DNA of 64,000 nucleotides from the NCBI RefSeq assembly GCF_024679095.1, contig NC_066531.1, positions 10,865,781 to 10,929,780 of the forward strand. Direction: 5' to 3'. The position numbers and the translations under genes were made by a program. The notes under the pieces were generated by a model, which worked only from the letters and a program-made list of their open reading frames with translations, did no database searches and was not told the DNA's origin. This stretch comes from Eriocheir sinensis. Lineage: Eukaryota; Arthropoda; Malacostraca; Decapoda; Varunidae. Below, piece after piece: positions 34,463-44,867 of the stretch; position 1 is the stretch's first letter, and every line of letters starts with the position of its first letter.

Positions 34463-36185
34463 GTATGATTACACAAGGGATCGAACATGACATAATTTTG
34501 GACAGAGTGCGGGAGTCAGCAGGCAGTAATCGAATGTCTTTCTTAGAAAAGAAGGATATAGATAATATTTGTGTTAGGTATGGATTGAATAAAACCCACA
34601 GCAGACACTCTGATGACAGCACAAGTGTACGATTAATTGTTAAAGAAATGCAGGATGCCAATGAAGTCTTGTATTTCAAAGATCAAGGAGATGTAGATTC
34701 AGATAATCCTGAAATACCATCCAAAGAATTTGTATTAGGTTTTATGAAAGGGGGACAAGAATTAATATTTTCTACCCAGATGAAATCTTGTGACAAGATA
34801 CAGGTATGCATGGATTCAACTCATTGCATTAGCCAATATTCAGGATTCCAGTTAACCACATTAATGATTCTTACTGATCTCAATAAAGGTTTCCCAGTAG
34901 CTTTCCTTATCAGCAGCAGTGTAAATACCAGTATTCTGAAGGCTTTCTTAAATTCAGTGAACAATCGTATGGGTCAAGTGAGAGCATATACTTTCATGAG
35001 TGATGATGATCCAGTTTTAGAAATGCTTGGGATGCAACCATGGGTAGAGATATGAATTTACCTGTTAAATATATCAACTGTAGCTGGCACACAGACAGGT
35101 CATTCAGAAAGAATATTGCATCCAAGATTAGTGCACCATTCATGGAAAAACTATCAGTTTATCAAATGGTCAGAGTTCTCATGGATGAACAAGAAGAAAA
35201 TGAATTTCACAAGCAATGTAAGGGTTTTCTCAGCTATTTGTTAGAAGCTGGTTTTGAAAGATTTCATGATTATTTCAAAGAAAATTATCTTTGTGAGAAC
35301 AAATTCAGTTATGGCCACAGTGCTATCGTGAGGGTGCAATTCTAAACACAAACAATCATCTAGAGAGCATGCATAGACTTTTGAAATATGTATATTTGAA
35401 AGGTAAAAAAGTTAAAAGATTGGATTACACAATACTAGCTTTAAATAAAATGGTGAAGGAGAAACTTTTTAAGAGAATGGTAGACTTGATGAAGAAAATA
35501 ACTGGAAAACCTTTCAGAGAGAGACATGAAAAAGGCATGAAGCTCGAAGTTACTCAGGAGGATCATGGCCTTTTCACTGTGTCCTCTGAATCTTTTGAAA
35601 ATAAGCTTTATGAGATACAGACAAATAATCCTACTTGTGAAGTATGTAGGGAAAGGTGTCCAGACTGTCATGTCTGTAAATGCATGTATGTGTGCACATG
35701 TGATGACAATGCTAAAGGTATGAAGAACATATGTAAGCATATACATGCAGTTGCAGAATTTTTAAGAAATAAGTCACAGATAGCTAAACCAAAGTTGCCA
35801 ACAGAAGAAATTGAAAAGATCCATGATGTTGTAAGTAATGAGGAAATAGCCAAACCTAAGGTGTCAACAGAAGAAATTAATATGATTCATGATGTAAGTA
35901 ATGAGGAAACCTATGATAGACAAGTTGTGAAATACCAGGAACAATTGAAAAACAAAATTAGGTTACAGCTTCTCCCAAAATGTAGTGAAAGTAAGGACCT
36001 TCAAGTTTTGAAAACTGCTAATAGCTTGTTGTGTAAGTTAATTGCAACATTAGATGCTGGCACGAGTTATCCACCAAACAACAGTAACTGGCCTGTGGAT
36101 GTGACAACTGTTTCAGAGCCAGGTAATAAAAATGTGTTAAGCAAGACCGGTTGTATTCGACAAGGAAGAAAACGAGAAAATATAG
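34463..36185 (+). pseudogene. Exon 4: MULE-type DDE core and SWIM finger, two frameshifts
   Basis: Frame 1 runs from GMITQGIEHDIILDRVRESA through CMDSTHCISQYSGFQLTTLM (first Asp) and FMSDDDPV (second Asp). A shift near 35015 leads to NLPVKYINCSWHTDRSFRKN. A second shift near 35310 leads to the NTNNHLESMHRLLKY region. The SWIM motif CTC-X10-CKHIH ends at about 35745. A 22-residue tandem repeat follows (AKPKLPTEEIEKIHDV and AKPKVSTEEINMIHDV). The end at 36185 is a GTATGT donor; past it another frame continues KKPSSKARLIIGRDLQ, so the true C-terminus is unclear. Confidence 0.75.
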
Positions 36186-36451
36186 GTATGTGCTTAAAAA
36201 GCCTAGTTCAAAAGCAAGATTAATAATTGGGAGAGACTTGCAAAGTCTGAGTCTGATGTAAGTGTTCCAGTACTATCAGAAGGTAGAATAGACGATGAAC
36301 ATAGTTATTGAGGTATTAAGGTCTAAGGTGTGATCGAAAAATGTGTCAAGTTAAAGGTGTACCTATCTCATGTCTTTCTACCATAGTCCACAAATTTTTC
36401 AGTAACCCTTTGTATTAAAAGCAATGCTAGTGTATCAAGGTAAAAAAAAAA

Positions 36452-36815
36452 GTAGATGCTTTTGTCTTATGTATTGAATCCTATGTCCACTGAGTGGTCT
36501 GTTTACTTTAATGTTTGAGGATTATTATATTAACCAAAGCTGGGTATACTTGTATGTAGTATGTAATTCTGATATGTGTCTGATATGTGGTTTTTGGCAC
36601 TGGCCAAAGGGAAAGGATAGTGTCAAGGAAAAAGTCGTAGATGCTTTTGTATTATGTATTGAGTCCCATGTCAGTGAGTGGTTTCCTTACTTAAATTTAT
36701 TTTTGAGGATTCGGTATTATCTCAACCAAGGCTATACGTACTTGAATGTACCATGTTCTTCTGGAATGTGTCTGATATGTGGCCTTTGCCTCTGGCCAAA
36801 GGGAAATGATAAAAC
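36452..36815 (+). repeat. Diverged ~180-bp tandem duplication
   Basis: GTAGATGCTTTTGTCTTATG through CTGGCCAAAGGGAAAGGATA is followed by a second copy starting GTAGATGCTTTTGTATTATG at about 36637, roughly 75-80 percent alike. Confidence 0.8.
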
Positions 36816-36877
36816 AACCTATTAAAAATGAGCATGTCAGGATTGTCATCGCAATTAGCAAAAGTTTTTGTTACATA

Positions 36878-36996
36878 GTGGGGGGGCCAATGTGCAGGAT
36901 TTAGCTCCCGTTGAATTTGCCTGTTAATTTTTGGCAATGGTTATAAATGTGTTCTATAGATATAGAGGATGTAGACAAATGATGTCGCCATTTTTT
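36878..36996 (+). repeat. Left TIR of the nuclease element
   Basis: Matches 39143-39251 inverted, with gaps in the middle. Confidence 0.8.
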
Positions 36997-37000
36997 ATAT

Positions 37001-37042
37001 TGACCTTGAATGACCTTGCACTAGGGTAAAAGGTCAAGGTCA
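37001..37042. promoter_or_regulatory. Paired FTZ-F1/ERR-type nuclear receptor motifs
   Basis: TGACCTTGA at 37001-37009 and TCAAGGTCA at 37034-37042 are exact inverted copies of the extended half-site, with a further TGACCTTG at 37012. They lie just inside the left TIR and about 160-200 bases before the ORF. Function is inference. Confidence 0.45.
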
Positions 37043-37198
37043 AGTTCACACCAAATCATGAGCTACCATCATTCTGTACGCAGGTACTTGAAGATGTAAC
37101 ACCATTTTTGTGTCACAAATCACACACCAACAGTGTCCTGTATAATGTTTTTGAGGTGGCAACAATTTCCCAATTAATTATTAATTAAATTAATTACA

Positions 37199-38620
37199 GT
37201 GAGTGGGGCACTCCTACCAGCCACAGACAAGAGCAAGCTCATGGCTATCCTTGAGGAGCTGCCCAACCAGAAGAAACCTGATGATGATCTGCAACCACAG
37301 GAAGTCACAGATGTTGGTGTTCCAATGCTACCCAAGAAGGTGACTGTCATAGATGGAATGTCTGTTGTTCAGGCAATGGGTAAGCCACCGTGGGTCAAGA
37401 CCTGTGCCCAATGGGCTGACCACTTCATAGCCATGCTGGACAGCAAGTGCAGTGAATATGATGAGGTCCACCTGGTGTTTGACCGCTACGATCTTCCCAC
37501 TTCACTGAAGGAGGCCACACGGGAGAGACGCCAAGGTGGCAAGCCAGCCACTGCTTACCATGTAGAAGACAACACACCAGTTGGAAAAGTGTCAGCAAAG
37601 CAGTTCCTGTCGAGTACTACCACCAAGGATGAACTGACTGTCTACCTTGCAAAGAAAGCTCTCCACCATTTCGAGGGAAAGCCAAAGATCTTCATAGTGA
37701 CTTCTAGGCAGAATGTCTTCTCCAACTGTATGGACGTACAACATCGCCACAGCTCCCAAGAAGAAGCTGACACAAGGATCATCCTGCACGGCTTGGATGC
37801 TGCTCGAAGAGGAGCAAAAGAACTATACATTCAGTCACCTGATACAGATGTGTTTGTCCTCGCAATTAGACGCTACCATCAACTCTGCCGGGCCACATAC
37901 TTCATCACTGGTGTGGGGAACAAGAAGCGTGTAATTCCGCTGGGACCAATAGTGCATGCACTTGGGGCTGCAAAGGCTGCAGCCTTGCCAGGCTTTCATG
38001 CCTTTTCTGGAGCTGACGTTACAGGACGATTTGCTGGCAAAGGAAAGCTGAACTGTTGGAAGGCACTAAGCAGATGCTCTGAGGAGGTGGTGTCTGCATT
38101 TGCTGCCCTGGGAACCTCTGAGGAGCTCAGTGCCACCACTGAAAGTGCCATTGAGGCATTTGTCTGCCAGCTGTATGAGTCTGGTACCACAGTGGTGGAT
38201 GTTGGCGATCTCAGGTGGAAGCTCTTCACTACCAAACAGCTAGAAGCCCAGAAGCTGCCACCCACACGAGGAGCTTTGCATGAAGCCATTGCCCGTGCAC
38301 ATTTCCAGGCTATGGTGTGGTATCAGGACAACACGCCCCACCCCCAGCTACCACCAGCAACAGGGTATGGGTGGAAGGAAGAGCAGGATATACTAGTGCC
38401 AGTCCCAACAGGTGATCCTCCAGCTCCAGCCACCATTACAAACTTGGTCAAATGTGGATGCAAGGCGACCAACTGCAAGTCCCACTGTTCCTGCAGGTCT
38501 CATAATCTCAACTGTTCTGAGATGTGTGTGTGTGGAGCTGATGACGAGGCATGTAGTAATGTCAGCCAGGAAGTCGTGGGGATTGATGATGATGATGATG
38601 ATGGAGATCCTTCCACTTAA
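37199..38620 (+). CDS. Divergent FEN/XPG-like (PIN-fold) nuclease with Cys-rich tail
   Basis: A 473-codon open frame; the first ATG is at 37241 (CTCATGG), giving about 459 residues, or the frame is entered by splicing at ..attacag (37198-37199). Numbering from 37199, the order of motifs parallels FEN1/XPG nucleases: VIDGMS (D52), VFDRYDLPTSLKEATRERR (D95, D98 and a basic helix), SSQEEADTRIILH (E188, E189, D191), SPDTDVFVLAI (D215, D217), and FHAFSGADVTGRFAGKGK (D273), like the helix-two-turn-helix GxGxK loop. About 130 residues later come GYGWKEEQDILVPV and a Cys cluster (C419, C421, C426, C430, C432, C439, C443, C445, C452), probably metal-binding, then an Asp run. Known FEN-like enzymes cut branched DNA 5' flaps. 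The frame is intact and codon use looks coding, unlike the decayed neighbours. A decayed paralogue lies at 6955-7600. Confidence 0.7.
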   Translation: MSGALLPATDKSKLMAILEELPNQKKPDDDLQPQEVTDVGVPMLPKKVTVIDGMSVVQAMGKPPWVKTCAQWADHFIAMLDSKCSEYDEVHLVFDRYDLPTSLKEATRERRQGGKPATAYHVEDNTPVGKVSAKQFLSSTTTKDELTVYLAKKALHHFEGKPKIFIVTSRQNVFSNCMDVQHRHSSQEEADTRIILHGLDAARRGAKELYIQSPDTDVFVLAIRRYHQLCRATYFITGVGNKKRVIPLGPIVHALGAAKAAALPGFHAFSGADVTGRFAGKGKLNCWKALSRCSEEVVSAFAALGTSEELSATTESAIEAFVCQLYESGTTVVDVGDLRWKLFTTKQLEAQKLPPTRGALHEAIARAHFQAMVWYQDNTPHPQLPPATGYGWKEEQDILVPVPTGDPPAPATITNLVKCGCKATNCKSHCSCRSHNLNCSEMCVCGADDEACSNVSQEVVGIDDDDDDGDPST

Positions 38621-39142
38621 CAATGAATATCAAAACTGCCCACTCCTGACTAACCCAAATGACTTGTGAATCATTGAATGGACATTCATGTTTGACCGAT
38701 AACCATGATAGATGTAAGAGGTCGTTGTTTGTGTTGTCAGGTTCCCTTACATGTAAACAATGTATATATTCTGTTAAGTGACTGTTAGTGCTTCATTAGT
38801 TTGGAACTTTACCACCTGAATTACATGTCTGATCATGAGCAATAACTGTGTACAATACTGCTTAAATTTCATAAAGTCAAATAAGTCAACAAAATTACTT
38901 GATCATTTTTCGTATTTTTTTCCACAAAAAGGCACTAATTTATGTTAAAGATTGAACAGGACATGCTCTTATCAACACCAGCAAGGGAAATTGACATCTG
39001 GAAGCAAAGAGAAACGTAACTCAAGTTCAAATAATATGTTTGTTTCTAGTTTATGCAAAAAATACTTGTCGTTTAGGTGTCGTTTCTTCATGGATTTGGG
39101 ACATAATTTAAATTTGAGAGAAAAGTATGAGAAATTAGTCAG

Positions 39143-39251
39143 AAAAAATGGCGACATCATTTTTCTACAAGTGAAATACTTCCAGAAGACAGTCCAACCA
39201 GTAGCCAAAAATTAACATTTGAAACCAACGGGAAAACATTGGCCCCCCCAC
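39143..39251 (-). repeat. Right TIR of the nuclease element
   Basis: Inverted match to 36878-36996; ends GGCCCCCCCAC before TA. Confidence 0.8.
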
Positions 39252-39320
39252 TATAGGGAGAAATGGAGAATGTGCCAGTCACAGAAAAAGAGGTAAGTAT
39301 TAAGTATTTCAACACCCTCT

Positions 39321-39503
39321 TTTCTGGACGAAACTAATTTTTTTACGGTAGATTTTGGCTTGTTTTTAATTAATCCACCACTTGTTTTTGACGCAAATCA
39401 ACCAAATTTTTTATTCCCCAGAAACTAATGTGATTTACACCAAAATAACTAGTAGATTAAAAACAAGCCGAAATCTACCAGAAAAATTAGTTTCGTCCAG
39501 AAC
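39321..39503. mobile_element. Foldback MITE with ~52-bp TIRs
   Basis: TTCTGGACGAAACTAATTTT at 39321 and its inverted copy ending CGTCCAGAA at 39503. Arms continue through GGTAGATTTTGGCTTGTTTT. The loop is about 75 bases. No clear target duplication. Confidence 0.82.
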
Positions 39504-39518
39504 AGACAACCAAACAGA

Positions 39519-39591
39519 ACCTAACCAACCTAACCCAACCCAACCTAACCTAACCAACCTAACCTAACCCAACTTAACCTAACCTAACCCA
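39519..39591 (-). repeat. Degenerate (CCTAA)n telomere-like array
   Basis: Runs of CCTAACC/CCTAACCCAA, the reverse complement of TTAGG with slippage. It is opposite in sense to the array at 28.1 kb. Confidence 0.85.
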
Positions 39592-39794
39592 GTGTGCCCT
39601 CTGGCTTTGATGCGGGTTGATGTATCGCTGCCGACTTCTGATCGCTAAAAATGCAATTAAATTTTAAAAATTATGTGTCGCCATTATAAACAGAGTGCGC
39701 CTTGTCAATATGGGGTTCAATTTACTCGTAATGAGGAGCTCTATCTCATGAGGTGGGTAAAACACCAAGAAGAAAGTGGTGAAGTGCATAATGA

Positions 39795-40112
39795 ATACCG
39801 AAAATGTGGGGTAGTGATAGGTGAACAGGAAAGTTAGGTTGATAAAGATTTTTAGTATATGCCTGGGGACAGTGTTATGTAAGCATGTAGAAGTGGATGG
39901 TGGAACAAGGACAGGGGATGTAAAATGTAGGAATGTTTTAGAAGCACTGGGTAGGATTTTAATGTTTCATGGAGGTGAAGAGGACGTAAGGAATAGCATC
40001 ATTTTGCCAACATTACCGTATGGATCAGATACATGTTCATGGAATATTGCACAGCAGTCAAGGTTGCGGGCTATGGTAACGAGTTATTTGAGAAGTGCAT
40101 GGCTAATCTAAA
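39795..40112 (+). pseudogene. RTE-type LINE C-terminal fragment
   Basis: LGTVLCKHVEVDGGTRTGDV, KCRNVLEALGRILMFHGGEE and IILPTLPYGSDTCSWNIAQQ with SRLRAMVTSYLRSAW are the post-RT C-terminal region of RTE elements, in one nearly open frame. Probably the same family as the fragment in intron 1. Confidence 0.78.
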
Positions 40113-40705
40113 TTTGTGAGCCAGCTGAAATTAACTTTGCAGGGCTGATTAATTAATATCCTTATGGACTTGACTTACCTAACCCTACGGCGACTTTACT
40201 TAAAACTCAAACCTCTGTTTACTTAGCAATAAATGGGTTCCAATTGTAAGTCGGCTTATGCTTTGTATTCAAGGTCTGGACACCTTTAAAGAGGGCTTCC
40301 CAGTGGTTTCGCCACCTGTAGGTATTCGCACCTTAAACTGTTCGCCCCTGGTGGATTCGCCCAAGATAAAAAAGGTTTCCACACTAAGCATCCCTTAAGA
40401 CCTTACCAGTCGATAACGCCCTAAATAGTTGCTAACATCGCTAAATAGTCACTAACGCCACTAAATATTCGCTAATATCACTACAAGCAGTCATTTATAC
40501 TGAAAGTTGCACTATTTGAAGCATGGGTGACGAATCATCTGGGTGTGCCCCCACCTGTTATACTTGCCACATCTTATTTGTTTAATGTAGCCATCTATAT
40601 TATTATAATGCCCTATGTCGTCAAGGGTGACTGCAAAGGGTGCCGTATAATGTCAGGCATCTCCCATCCCTGTACATCTCCTTCGCTGTCAGGCTTGTCA
40701 GCTGA
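40113..40705. other. No gene; GTTTCGCCACC motif
   Basis: GTGGTTTCGCCACCTGTAGG lies at about 40307, like the copy at 27511. CGCTAAATAGT-type repeats lie near 40420-40490. Confidence 0.4.
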
Positions 40706-40842
40706 GTTTTGTTTACAAATGACGTCATCGAAAGCGAGAGGGAGAGATGGGAGGCGAAGTGAACCAATCACAGACGCGCTGCTGAACAGCCAATCAGATG
40801 CGTCGGGCGCCAGAATGAGCCGCCTGTCTCCAGGAGCTTCCG
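40706..40842 (-). repeat. Right ~135-bp inverted arm of the 14-kb segment
   Basis: Inverted copy of 26890-27024, with the same two CCAAT boxes, CRE (TGACGTCA) and TGTTTACA site. Confidence 0.85.
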
Positions 40843-41400
40843 CCACGCCGCACCATTCAGCGTTACGCCACAATGGACAAATGAAGTAGTTATCACACTC
40901 GCGCCCTGCGCAGCCATGCAGAGAGAGAGTAGTGAGGTAGCCACCCTCTCCGAGGAGAGTAATGGAGTGATGTGGCACCAGCGCGGTTTCGTGGGAAATC
41001 CTTGCGTCGCGCCCACGGGCTCAAGTTAAAATCGATAGACTATACTATGTTAGGAATTAGGCCAGTTAACCGGGGGACTAGACAAATTAACTATTTCCCT
41101 TATGGAACTAGTCTCGGGCCGAGAGTTCAAGCCAACTATGAGTATCGTCTGAGCTCAAATAAGCCTTCGATGGTACTTGAATACTTCGGTCATCGGCTCC
41201 CAAACCGAGACAGAATCAACTTATTCACTGCCTGAAGACTAACCACATTTACCATGAAAGGAATAACAATAGTGAAGTGTTTCCTTTCATGAAATAATAA
41301 CTAATTGTTCTTGCTGAATTATAATTAAAGAGCAAGGATAATTTAACCGATGGAAACAGAGAGGAAAGCCACGCCATCTGGCGAGAGAAATTCAAAACAT
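40843..41400. other. No gene recognised
   Basis: Unique DNA. Short open frames have no recognisable domain. Confidence 0.4.
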
Positions 41401-42538
41401 CGCTTCAGACCCACGTGGTTGGTTTTCTCTCACTCCACCACCGGCCTTCACAAAGTAAAGACCAAGGCACTGCAGCCCACCCATTAACTCGGACGCAGTG
41501 TGCCTTCTATTACCTGACTGATCCTCTCTTTATCCACACCACACTACATTCACACAACATATACACCTTTTCCCAAATTTAAAATTTCAAAATGGCGCAC
41601 ATACACCAAGCCTCGGAGTCCCCGCCTGGGGGGGGGACCACAAATTCCCCCAGGGAGGACTCCCCTTCTGGCTGCCGACCCGAGAGGTGTCTTGATAACT
41701 CCTCGAACCTCTTTCTTCTCAATTTCTGCAACATTCGCGGTCTTCGCTCTAATTTTCATTCTGTGGAACATCATCTCTCCTCCTCTAAACCTCACCTTCT
41801 CTTCCTTACCGAAACACAGGTTTCTGAGGCTACTGACAGCAATCTCTACTCTGTTCCCTCCTACTATCTCTATCCTAAATTTCAATCCAAAGCTGGATGT
41901 TGCGCCTACGTGCGCAACGACATCACTTGCTCTCGTGCCCACAACCTTGACTCTTCTGAATTTTCCACCATCTGGCTAAGACTTCATTGTCATTCTATTA
42001 CTAAATACATCTGTGCTGTTTATCTCTCACCTAACTCTACCAACTATGTAAAATTCTTTGACTATTTGAATTCTAAAGTGGAGCACATCTTGACCCACTC
42101 TCCCTTCGCTGAAATCTCCATCCTAGGAGATTTCAATGTTCACCACCAGCTTTGGCTTTCATCCTCTTTCACTGCCCATCCTGGTGAACAAGCCTACAAC
42201 TTTGCTATCATCAACGACCTAGAGCAGTTGGTCCAGCACCCTACACGTATTCCCGACCGTCTTGGAGATCGGCCCAACATTCTAGACCTCTTCCTTACCT
42301 CAAACCCTTCTGCTTATTCTGTCAAACTGTTCTCTCCGTTGGGCTCCTCCGATCACAATCTTATTTCTGCATCCTGTCCTATCGCTCCTGTACACCCTCT
42401 GGACCCACCGAAGAGGCGATGCTTCTGGCATTTTGCTTCAGCTCGGTGGGACGACCTGAGGATGTACTTTTCCGATTTCCCGTGGAATGATTATTGCTTC
42501 CAGGATAGAGACCCCTCTGTGTGTGCTCAGCGCATGTG
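41401..42538 (+). mobile_element. LINE-A copy 5: 5' region and endonuclease (315-residue open frame)
   Basis: The open frame from the ATG at 41592 runs to 42539. It starts [20 protein letters not shown] and contains the AP-type endonuclease: [20 protein letters not shown] (catalytic Asn), [10 protein letters not shown] (Glu), [11 protein letters not shown] (Asp-Asn), [12 protein letters not shown] and GSSDHNLIS (SDH). It is the most intact endonuclease in the window, and the only copy here that keeps the likely ORF start. It breaks off at CAGCGCATG, where a (TG)n tract begins, so the RT is missing. The start of the 5' UTR is not defined. Confidence 0.85.
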
Positions 42539-43993
<1,455 letters not shown>

Positions 43994-44867
43994 TGTCATG
44001 ATTTCATTATTCAAGGAGTGGCCGTGGAAAATTACCGCGGAAGTGACCGCCATTTTGATTGAGAGAGCGGGAACTCAGTCCCTCACCAAGGCGGGAAACA
44101 AGACCTTTTTCAAATCATTTCGTTATTACTGCCAAAGCTGAGCTATGTGTGGGATGCATGACCCACTATGTCCAAGTGCATGTGTTAGGTTATTAATAAA
44201 TAATAAATCCATAGCCGTAGAGCGTTTAGTGTAAATGTTACACAGAAAACGAGATGTCAGTATGGCGAGAGCTGGCATCTTGACCGCGGCCGGGGCGCTG
44301 AGCATTGTGGGTCTTGCCGCTCCTCGCAGCTATCTCCCACCCAGACTTCAATGCGAGCAGACGTCCCTCACCAGCCTCCTGTACCACGTGTCCATCGTGG
44401 TGGTTTTCCTGCCTTTGTAGTATCCACAAGTCCAGAGTGACTGTGTACTCAGGCGAGGGAAGCCCTTGGGAGGTAAGGAGGGCACAGCGTGTTCCAGATG
44501 ATTGAAGAAGGACTCCAGGGCTCCAGACCACGAGGAAGACCAGGTGTGGCTTGGCTTTCTCCCACCTACAGCTAAGTAACCATTTGCTAGGATGTTTTAA
44601 GATAGATAGTTAGGTTGCTGTGTGATTGGTATTAATTAATTATTCTTAATTTCCAGAGATTTTATTTATTTAAGCAAACTTAAGAGCTGGTTCATCTGGT
44701 CTTTGCTTGTCCTATTAGAGATGTGACTGGTCAGATATTTAAATAATAAAGGACTAGGAGGGGTTGTGAGTCTGAGACCTCAAGTTTCAGATATTTTATT
44801 TTATATTTTTTTTATTGCTGATAATTTACGGGATTTTCGAAAGTCCAGACCTTTCAATAACCCGACA
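43994..44867. mobile_element. Solo LTR, 874 bp, with AAGTG target duplication
   Basis: Starts TGTCATGATTTC and ends ATAACCCGACA (TG...CA, with TGTC/GACA at the tips). It is flanked by AAGTG at 43989-43993 and 44868-44872, and the LINE-A sequence joins perfectly when the LTR and one AAGTG are ignored. AATAAA-type signals occur near 44196-44208. A solo LTR results from recombination between the two LTRs of a retrotransposon. Confidence 0.88.

Larger units (their letters stand above)
30716..36310 (+). pseudogene. Spliced C2H2 zinc-finger / MULE-type transposase gene (frameshifted)
   Basis: Proposed exons: 30716-31142, 32439-32606, 32779-32940 and 34463 onward, to a donor-like site at 36185 or a stop near 36250-36310. 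Donors (GTAAGC, GTAAAT, GTATGT) and acceptors (ctccacag, ttctaacag, ctttccag) all keep phase 1 and one frame. Domains in order: three C2H2 fingers; a Cys/His zone with FYCRRSG and FYSDHRDH, like the WRKY/GCM1-type fingers of MULEs; a DDE-type core (VCMDSTH, LMILTDLNKGFPVAFL, TFMSDDDP); NTNNHLES; and a SWIM finger (CTCDDNAKGMKNICKHIH). MULE transposases cut and paste DNA. Frameshifts near 35015 and 35310, and probably near 36180, break exon 4, so this copy should not make a full transposase unless the shifts are assembly errors. Confidence 0.78.
36878..39251. mobile_element. TA-flanked TIR element carrying the FEN/XPG-like nuclease
   Basis: TIRs of about 110-120 bp: GTGGGGGGGCCAATGT at 36878 and its reverse complement ending at 39251, sharing CCCGTTG, TGTTAATTTTTGG and AAATGATGTCGCCATTTTTT further in (36977-36996 and 39143-39162). 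TA lies at both outer edges (36876-36877, 39252-39253), compatible with a TA target duplication. The only long ORF inside is the nuclease; no known transposase is present. The element sits 0.6 kb after the MULE-type exon. Confidence 0.75.
26890..40842. other. Candidate large composite element bounded by inverted arms
   Basis: Between the arms, telomere-like arrays lie 1.08 kb inside the left arm (28100-28363, TTAGG sense) and 1.11 kb inside the right arm (39519-39591, CCTAA sense). Inside are a zinc-finger/MULE-type transposase gene and a nuclease-bearing TA-flanked element. No matching target duplication was found outside the arms, so this may be one mobile unit or two independent repeat copies in opposite orientation. 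Confidence 0.35.

Noticed and set aside
37592..38289. Minus-strand frames opposite the nuclease
   Set aside because: Shadows of the plus-strand coding region, with no motifs.
43994..44867. Upstream exon of the METTL27-like gene
   Set aside because: This interval is a solo LTR with clear ends; its short open frames are not exons.
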